The position numbers and the translations under genes are program-made. 64,000 nucleotides of DNA from a virus. The stretch covers positions 1-64,000 of the IMG/VR virus record IMGVR_UViG_3300032220_001356; one strand, 5' to 3'. The notes under the pieces are model-generated. The model was given only the letters and a program-made list of their open reading frames with translations, ran no database searches and had not been told where the DNA came from. This document shows positions 57,798 through 64,000 of the stretch, in pieces (position 1 is the first letter of the stretch; each line of letters opens with the position of its first letter).

Positions 57798-59594
57798 ATG
57801 ACCAACAAAAGAATACCAATTATAAAATATACATCAAGAGATTTTAATTCTATTAAAAGTGACCTTGTTGAGTATGCTAAAAGATATTATCCAAATACCT
57901 ATAGCGACTTTAACGAGGCATCATTTGGCTCCTTAACCCTTGATTCTGTTAGTTATATTGGTGACGTTTTATCATTTTATCTTGATTATCAGTTTAATGA
58001 AAGTTTTTTAAATACTGCGACAGAATTTGACAATGTTTTAAAAATTGCAAATCAACTTGGTTATAAATATACCACACGAAGCACAGCATTTGGAGAAGTA
58101 ACTTTTTATATATCAGTTCCAGCAAGTACAGACGGACTTTCGCCAGATCCAGCTTATATACCAATACTCAAAAAAGATTCAACAATTTCTTCAACTGGTG
58201 GTCAATATTTTACATTAATGCAAGATATAAATTTTGCTGACACAAGCAATGAAGTGGTTGTCGCAAACGTAAATACCACCACAGGTGTTCCAACAAAATA
58301 TGCCATTAAAGCTTCTGGTCTAGCGCAATCTGGATTTTTTACACAAGTACAAATAGATGTTGGAGAATTTGAAAGATTTAGAAAAGTAGACCTAAACGAT
58401 CCAGATGTTTTGGAGATTGTTTCAGTAGTAGATTCTGATGGAAATCAATATTATGAAGTAGACCATTTATCTCAAGACGTAATATTCAGAGAAATTCCAA
58501 ACTTTAATTTCCAAAGTGACGGAGTACCTTCTATATTAAAACCATTTCCGGTTCCAAGAAGATTTGTTGTCAATAAATCTAGAATTACAACAATCTTACA
58601 ATTTGGCTATGGTTCAGAAAATGAACTAAACACAAGCTCCGTTGTAGACCCAGCACAAGTAGTAATTCAAATGCACGCTAAAGACTACTTTACCGAAAGC
58701 GCATTTGACCCAACAAACTTAATAAAATCCGACAAATTTGGTGTTGCCCCAGCAAGTACAACTTTGACGATTACTTATAGAAAAGCAAATGCAGCATTTT
58801 CCAACGTTGCAGCTAATACAATAAATAAAATTGTAACACCAAACTTTGTATTTCCATTTCTTACTGAAACTTTGGGAGACATAAGACAACAAGTTATTGC
58901 AAGTGTTGAAGTTACAAATAATGTTCCATTTATTGGCGAAGTAAGATTAGATCAAACTGAAGAATTAAGAGTTAACACTCTTGATTATTATGCAGCACAA
59001 AAAAGAGCAGTTTCTGCAATTGATTATCAAACATTAGCTTATTCTATGCCTTCAAATTATGGTAAAATTAAAAGATGTACGTTGTCGCAAGACAATGATT
59101 CTTTTAAGAGAAATATTAATTTTTATGTTGTTTCTGAAAACAATAATAATAATTTAATTCTTGCCAATAGAGTATTAAAAGAAAACTTAAAAACTTGGCT
59201 TGTTCAACACAAAATGATCAATGATACAATTGACATTTTAGATGCAGTAATTGTAAACGTTGCAATTGATTTTGATGTAATTTCAAACGTAAACTACGAC
59301 AAAGTAGAAACATTAAATGTTGCATTGACAAGTCTGCAAACAGCATTTATAGACAAAATGGATATTGGCGAATCATTTTCAATTGCAAAAATCTATAATA
59401 TCTTAAATAAGTTGCCACAAGTTCTAGACACAACAAGTGTAAGAGTGACACCAAAAATTGGTGGTGTTTATTCTAATTCTTATTTAAATTTAGATAAACT
59501 ATTGACATATGACGGAAAGTATATTAAAGCACCAAAGAACGTCATATATGAAGTGAAATTTCCATTTCTTGATATCAAAGGAGTCGTTTCCTAA
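57798..59594 (+). CDS. 6: gp6-like baseplate wedge protein (J family)
   Basis: 598 aa. Y-T-S-R-D-F-N-S-I-K at 10-19 and L-D-S-V-S-Y-I-G-D-V-L-S-F-Y-L-D near 50-65 are hallmark N-terminal motifs of T4 gp6-type wedge proteins; V-S-A-I-D-Y-Q-T-L-A near 405-414 is the J-like core. Gene order 25-6 matches other T4-like phages. Confidence 0.9.
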   Translation: MTNKRIPIIKYTSRDFNSIKSDLVEYAKRYYPNTYSDFNEASFGSLTLDSVSYIGDVLSFYLDYQFNESFLNTATEFDNVLKIANQLGYKYTTRSTAFGEVTFYISVPASTDGLSPDPAYIPILKKDSTISSTGGQYFTLMQDINFADTSNEVVVANVNTTTGVPTKYAIKASGLAQSGFFTQVQIDVGEFERFRKVDLNDPDVLEIVSVVDSDGNQYYEVDHLSQDVIFREIPNFNFQSDGVPSILKPFPVPRRFVVNKSRITTILQFGYGSENELNTSSVVDPAQVVIQMHAKDYFTESAFDPTNLIKSDKFGVAPASTTLTITYRKANAAFSNVAANTINKIVTPNFVFPFLTETLGDIRQQVIASVEVTNNVPFIGEVRLDQTEELRVNTLDYYAAQKRAVSAIDYQTLAYSMPSNYGKIKRCTLSQDNDSFKRNINFYVVSENNNNNLILANRVLKENLKTWLVQHKMINDTIDILDAVIVNVAIDFDVISNVNYDKVETLNVALTSLQTAFIDKMDIGESFSIAKIYNILNKLPQVLDTTSVRVTPKIGGVYSNSYLNLDKLLTYDGKYIKAPKNVIYEVKFPFLDIKGVVS

Positions 59595-61030
59595 TGGCAA
59601 TAAAAAGATATTTTGCTAATGCCGATACAACAATTACAAACGCATTTAAGGCCAATCTTGTATCAAGAGGTGTAAGTGGCAACATGGGTTTGTCCGACAT
59701 ACTTGAAGTTTTTAGTATTTATGGGCAATCAAACCCATCTTCTTCAGAACTATCCAGAGTTCTCGTACAATTTCCAACAAGTGATATTTCCTTAGATAGA
59801 GCCGCAGGATTAATACCAGCTTCCGGTTCTGTAAGTTGGTATTTAAAATTATATAATGCTAAACACTCTTCTACAACACCAAAAGATTTTACATTAGTTG
59901 TCAATCAAGTCTCCTCCTCTTGGGACGAAGGTGAGGGATTGGATATGGAAGAATATTCAGATATTGGAACTGCAAATTGGATAAATGCCGCATCCTCTAG
60001 TTCTGGAACATCTAGTTGGGCTTCACAGGGTGGTGATTATCACACAAGTCCAACAGCTACACAAGCATTTGATACTGGTGTTGAAAACTTGGTAGTAGAT
60101 GTTTCTTCAATGGTTGAACAATGGTTGGCAGGAACAAAGCAAAATTATGGATTTGGAGTTAGATTATCTTCAAGTTTGGAACAACAAGCGAAATCTTTTT
60201 ATACGAAGAAGTTTTTTGCTAGAGGATCGGAGTTCTTCTTTTATCGTCCCGTTTTGGAAGCAAGATGGAATTCTATACGTCGTGACAATAGAGGAACCTT
60301 TTACGCCAGCAGTTCTTTGGCATCAGCAGCAGATAACTTAAATACTATATATCTTTATAATGTCGTTAGAGGCCAATTGAAAAATATCCCCTCTATTGGA
60401 ACTGGACAAATTTATGTAAAGATTTATACTGATTCTTCTGGAAGCGAAAGCATAGCAGCAACTCCAAATAATCCTGTAACTGGTGGTTGGTATTCTACTG
60501 GTATTTACACAGCTTCTTTTGCTTTGAATACAACAGCATCACAAGTGTTTGATAGATGGTTTAATTCAAGTTTAACTACTTGTTTTTATACAGGTTCTAT
60601 CGATATAATAGATTTAGAAGCACAAGATTATAATCCAACAAACAATTATGTTGTTTCTTTATTAAATGGAAAACCAATTTATGACTCTACAGAACAAGCA
60701 AGATTCCGTTTCTTTATTCGTAGAAAAGATTGGAACCCTACTATTTACAATGTAGCAACAAGTGAAATTCAATCGGAGATTATCGAAAGCGCATCATACA
60801 AAATTGTAAGAGTGTCGGATAATTTAGAAGTTATACCATACGACACAGGAAGCATACAATCAACAGGTTTATCATATGATATTTCTGGTAGTTACTTTGA
60901 CCTAGATATGAATATGTTAGAACCAGATTATATGTATCAAATAAAGCTTATGTTTTATGATGCAGCAACGACCCGTTGGAAAGAACAAGTTCAAACATTT
61001 AAATTTAGAGTAGAAAGTAATGAGTCTTAA
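59594..61030 (+). CDS. DNRLRE-domain-like tail or fibre protein
   Basis: 478 aa. R-Y-F-A-N-A-D-T-T-I-T-N near 5-16 with G-L-S-D-I-L-E-V-F near 32-40 looks like the DNRLRE beta-sandwich opening. The remainder is Ser/Thr/Tyr-rich beta structure. Ends overlapping the next ATG by 11 bp. Baseplate-adjacent adhesion or structural role. Confidence 0.65.
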   Translation: MAIKRYFANADTTITNAFKANLVSRGVSGNMGLSDILEVFSIYGQSNPSSSELSRVLVQFPTSDISLDRAAGLIPASGSVSWYLKLYNAKHSSTTPKDFTLVVNQVSSSWDEGEGLDMEEYSDIGTANWINAASSSSGTSSWASQGGDYHTSPTATQAFDTGVENLVVDVSSMVEQWLAGTKQNYGFGVRLSSSLEQQAKSFYTKKFFARGSEFFFYRPVLEARWNSIRRDNRGTFYASSSLASAADNLNTIYLYNVVRGQLKNIPSIGTGQIYVKIYTDSSGSESIAATPNNPVTGGWYSTGIYTASFALNTTASQVFDRWFNSSLTTCFYTGSIDIIDLEAQDYNPTNNYVVSLLNGKPIYDSTEQARFRFFIRRKDWNPTIYNVATSEIQSEIIESASYKIVRVSDNLEVIPYDTGSIQSTGLSYDISGSYFDLDMNMLEPDYMYQIKLMFYDAATTRWKEQVQTFKFRVESNES

Positions 61031-64000
61031 AGATTTATTTAATGTTACGAAAGTATTACCACCTATAAGCAACGAACAAATAGCAGAAGATGTTGAATCT
61101 GTACAACTTTTAGACTCATATACTTATGAAAAGAATAGAATTGAATTTGCTGTTGATTATTCAACAGCATCTAATTTTGCTATTTATGGTTCTGCAAAAC
61201 AATATTACCAAGACGCATTTGCCAGAATATACGAACAATTCCCATACGATGGTTCAAAGAAAGAAAAGATTGATTGGGAAAATTCATCTTCTTTATTAGA
61301 TATTTGGATTTATGAAAACGTTTATCCAAGAACTACTGGTTATGCTACGTTTTCTCCAAATGGTTGGAGTGCTAGAATTGGAAGTCTTGTAAGTGGTTAT
61401 GGTGAACCAACAACCAAAGAATATATTTCAATTAAAGGTGGACCAAACACAAATTCTGGTAATACTTTAATTGAAAAGTTCAAAGACGCAAGCAATCAAT
61501 CTCCAAAATCTAACGTTCTTAATTTAGCCGTCCAAAGAGGAAACAATCTAGAATTTAATTTATCTGGCGGTGTTTCAACTGAATTTTGGCTTAAAAAACA
61601 ATCCTTCATAAACTCCAGCACATCAAAAGAAGTTATTTTTGACTTATGGAATAATGAAACATCATCAAGTGCAACTTATGGTCGTTTAACACTTGAACTA
61701 TCTGGAACTACTACTGGTTCACCATTTTACCTTACAATTTTGTCTGGTACTACCGGATTTTCTTCTCTTAATATTGGAAGTAATATCACAACTGCTTCTG
61801 TGGCTAATAACGCTTGGAATCATTATGCAGTAGTCGCTCAAAACTCTGGTAGCACAATAAATGTTAAGTTTTATGTTAATGGCGAATTAAATCAAACTAT
61901 TGCTAGTGGAATAAACATTGGCGAAGTTACTGGTTCAATGTTGGCTAACATTGGCGCATTAAGAACAGCAGTATCTGGCACAGCAACTGATATTGGTTGG
62001 GGTAAACTATCTGGCTCTATTGATGAATTTAGATATTGGAAAACCGCAAGAACTTCTAAAGATATTGGAAGATATTGGTGGACAAATATTCATGGTGGCG
62101 CAAATACAGACGAAGCAAATACAGACTTGGGTGTATACTACAAGTTTAACGAAGGCATTACATTAACAAGTTCTGTAGATTCCATCGTTTTAGATTATTC
62201 TGGAAGAATTACAAATGGTGCTTGGACAGGATATACAACCAATTCAAGAAATACTGGTTCTGCTATTGACTCGTATGCAGTTGAATTAAGTCCAGAAGAG
62301 CGTGACCCAATCATCTACTCAACTCACCCAGATGTTGTTTCTGCGCTAACTCTCTACACAACACTTGGCGAAGATCATGATTATATAAATCCAAACTCTC
62401 TTTATCGTTCTTTCCCAGATTGGATGGTCAATACCGATACTGGAGAGTTGCTAAAACTTACACAAATTGTGTCAAGTTATTTAGATTCTTTATATTTACA
62501 AATTAAAAACTTTACCAACATTAAAGAACATTATTCTAATGTTCAAATTGATGAAAAACCATTTCCATTTTCTAAAATGTTGGGTGAATCACTCGGACTT
62601 ATAACACCAGATATTTTCATTGATGCTACTTTGTTTGAGCAAGTAATGTCAAGAGATGAAGACAGAACATATGAAGATAAACTTAACGAAGTTAAAAATA
62701 TAATTTATGAAAACATCTACAGCAATCTTCAAGGAATTTACAAGTCTAAAGGTACAGAAAAGTCGTTCCGTAATTTATTAAGATGTTTTGGCATTGATGA
62801 ATCAATCGTCAAAATGAACATTTATGCAAATAATGATTCTAAAATCGTAAGAGACGACTTAACAAACATATCATTAAAGAAAAAGTCACTCAACTTTAAC
62901 GATCCAGACAGATTTGGTTCAACTATATATCAATTCTCTACATCTTCTTATGGTGCATCAAATTCATACATTTTAGGTTCTTCATCATACGATTATTTAC
63001 CACTTACTTTTGAAATTGATACTATATTCCCAAAGAAGATTAAAAAGACACAAAATAACTTTTTCCCAACTACATTTTTAACATCTTCAATATTTGGTGT
63101 ACACTCTGCTGTTTCAACCAGCACAGATTTAACTTGGGCAGCAAATGATTATTTTAATTTCCAAGTATTTGCTGTAAGACCAGAATACGAGTCTGAGCAC
63201 GCAACCTTTTATTTATCTTCTTCAAATCCATCAATTCCCGTTCTTTCATCATCTTATAATCTTTATGTTTACGATAATGAAAAATGGAATTTTGCTGTTA
63301 GATTCTTACCAACTGCACTTGGTAATGCAGATTTGGTTGGCGGAACAACCTCTGGAAGTTATACATTAGAGTTTTATGGCGTTAGCACTATTGGCGATAC
63401 CATAATACGTGAATTTAGTTCTAGTGCGGTTATTCCTTATGCATCTGGCTCAAATATGGCTAGAGCCAATAAGAGAGTTTATGTTGGTGCAGAAAGAACA
63501 AACTTTACTGGCTCTTTGGTAAAAGAAAGCGACATTAAAGTTTTAGATTTAAAAGTTTGGTCTTCTTATCTCGACAATGAAGAGATTAAGTCACACGCAA
63601 GAGATTCAGATAATTATGGTTCTAAACTAGCAGGTAGATCATATTATTTAACCGATGGTAACTTAAACAACTTTTGGATTCCAAAACTAGACACTCTTTT
63701 ACTTCATTGGGACTTTAATTTAGTTACAGGTTCAGATGGTGGTTCTGGAGTTCTCAATGTATCTGACGGCAAATTCATTGTTAACGATCTAACATCCGGC
63801 TCACTAACATACGATAGATATGGAAGTGTTTTCAACAACATCAAAAAGTATGATTATATTGGTCGTGGTGATTATTTCTTGCAAAACGATAACACCATAA
63901 CTGATACTCAATATTTGTTTTCTTCCAGAATAAATGAATTTGAAAATATCCAAAATTCAAATCTTGTCTATGTTTTGACAACTGACGAACAAAATCAAAC
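61020..64000 (+). CDS. Large tail/baseplate protein with LamG-like domain (3' end outside window)
   Basis: At least 993 codons, open to the window edge. Residues of about 180-345 form a LamG/concanavalin-like jelly roll (T-E-F-W-L-K-K, N-H-Y-A-V-V, F-Y-V-N-G-E-L, G-S-I-D-E-F-R-Y-W). Central helical part near 480-600 includes Y-K-S-K-G-T-E-K-S-F-R, and a second jelly-roll-like stretch follows near 790-860 (K-V-W-S-S-Y-L-D-N-E-E-I). Sugar or cell-surface binding is plausible. The start ATG overlaps the previous stop codon region. Confidence 0.7.
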   Translation, partial: MSLKDLFNVTKVLPPISNEQIAEDVESVQLLDSYTYEKNRIEFAVDYSTASNFAIYGSAKQYYQDAFARIYEQFPYDGSKKEKIDWENSSSLLDIWIYENVYPRTTGYATFSPNGWSARIGSLVSGYGEPTTKEYISIKGGPNTNSGNTLIEKFKDASNQSPKSNVLNLAVQRGNNLEFNLSGGVSTEFWLKKQSFINSSTSKEVIFDLWNNETSSSATYGRLTLELSGTTTGSPFYLTILSGTTGFSSLNIGSNITTASVANNAWNHYAVVAQNSGSTINVKFYVNGELNQTIASGINIGEVTGSMLANIGALRTAVSGTATDIGWGKLSGSIDEFRYWKTARTSKDIGRYWWTNIHGGANTDEANTDLGVYYKFNEGITLTSSVDSIVLDYSGRITNGAWTGYTTNSRNTGSAIDSYAVELSPEERDPIIYSTHPDVVSALTLYTTLGEDHDYINPNSLYRSFPDWMVNTDTGELLKLTQIVSSYLDSLYLQIKNFTNIKEHYSNVQIDEKPFPFSKMLGESLGLITPDIFIDATLFEQVMSRDEDRTYEDKLNEVKNIIYENIYSNLQGIYKSKGTEKSFRNLLRCFGIDESIVKMNIYANNDSKIVRDDLTNISLKKKSLNFNDPDRFGSTIYQFSTSSYGASNSYILGSSSYDYLPLTFEIDTIFPKKIKKTQNNFFPTTFLTSSIFGVHSAVSTSTDLTWAANDYFNFQVFAVRPEYESEHATFYLSSSNPSIPVLSSSYNLYVYDNEKWNFAVRFLPTALGNADLVGGTTSGSYTLEFYGVSTIGDTIIREFSSSAVIPYASGSNMARANKRVYVGAERTNFTGSLVKESDIKVLDLKVWSSYLDNEEIKSHARDSDNYGSKLAGRSYYLTDGNLNNFWIPKLDTLLLHWDFNLVTGSDGGSGVLNVSDGKFIVNDLTSGSLTYDRYGSVFNNIKKYDYIGRGDYFLQNDNTITDTQYLFSSRINEFENIQNSNLVYVLTTDEQNQ

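Noticed and set aside
1-64000. CRISPR array, insertion sequence, integrase or att sites
   Set aside because: No regularly spaced direct repeats, transposase, recombinase motifs or terminal duplications were seen. The only mobile genes are the two homing endonucleases.

Overview
The window is part of a T4-type tailed phage (myovirus) genome, or of a large phage contig assembled from metagenomic data. Evidence: every credible gene is on the + strand and tightly packed (many stop/start overlaps such as TAATG). It contains a T4 gp55-type late sigma factor, a gp25/gp6-type baseplate block, a PIN-PhoH protein, free-standing GIY-YIG and HNH homing endonucleases, a dCMP deaminase and lysis-type enzymes. 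I see no integrase, transposase, rRNA, tRNA or CRISPR. The host is probably Gram-negative: the phage carries lipobox lipoproteins and an apparent heptose/fucose surface-sugar pathway. Most of the window is AT-rich (AGA, AAA and TTA codons), but several genes in the first 10 kb use a GC-richer set (CGT, AAG, CTT).

Layout. (1) 1-10.45 kb, probably early: eight copies of one promoter design, TGTA-N8-TACAGACTT-N16-TATACT, drive an AAA+ MoxR-like ATPase, its usual DUF2201 metallopeptidase/VWA partner and, between and around them, an array of about 20 tiny paralogous SH3-like proteins (M-F-x-V-G-D-I-V ... W-F-D). A GIY-YIG endonuclease and a 0.7-kb non-coding stretch with a diverged tandem repeat sit inside. 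(2) 10.45-10.7 kb: a C-tract with G-quadruplex potential on the - strand and a dyad mark a sharp change in composition. (3) 10.7-29 kb: many proteins begin with short tags such as MKLLLENFRNYINE or MKLTESxLRxIIKEEL that end in an L/I-x-E motif, as do T4 capsid-targeting sequences removed by the prohead protease. They carry toxin- or enzyme-like domains (Cys-His-Asp protease-like, kinase-like, zincins, a three-domain nucleotidyltransferase/ligase/HIGH fusion). I infer a set of internal-head proteins. Lysis enzymes, two tiny lipoproteins, a SpoU methyltransferase, PhoH and a Cas4/RecB-like nuclease follow. (4) 29.8-46.1 kb: a 16-kb sugar cluster with seven glycosyltransferase-like genes, an NDP-heptose route with an embedded transaldolase, three methyltransferases, Fcl + Gmd (GDP-fucose) matched to a GT10 fucosyltransferase, and a UDP-sugar dehydrogenase. 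(5) 46.1-64 kb: gp55, then tail and baseplate genes including a hub lysozyme, gp25 and gp6; the last gene runs off the window.

Regulation visible in the DNA. Early genes use the eight-copy promoter. A second box, CTA(T/C)TTA, lies a few bases before start codons that lack a Shine-Dalgarno, which suggests leaderless late mRNAs, and it also lies in the loops of hairpins that bury ribosome sites. Four genes (GIY-YIG, HNH, the PD-(D/E)XK nuclease and a small ORF at 23953) have this hairpin-plus-promoter arrangement, which recalls T4 control of I-TevI. Functional calls rest on motif recognition by eye; no searches were run.
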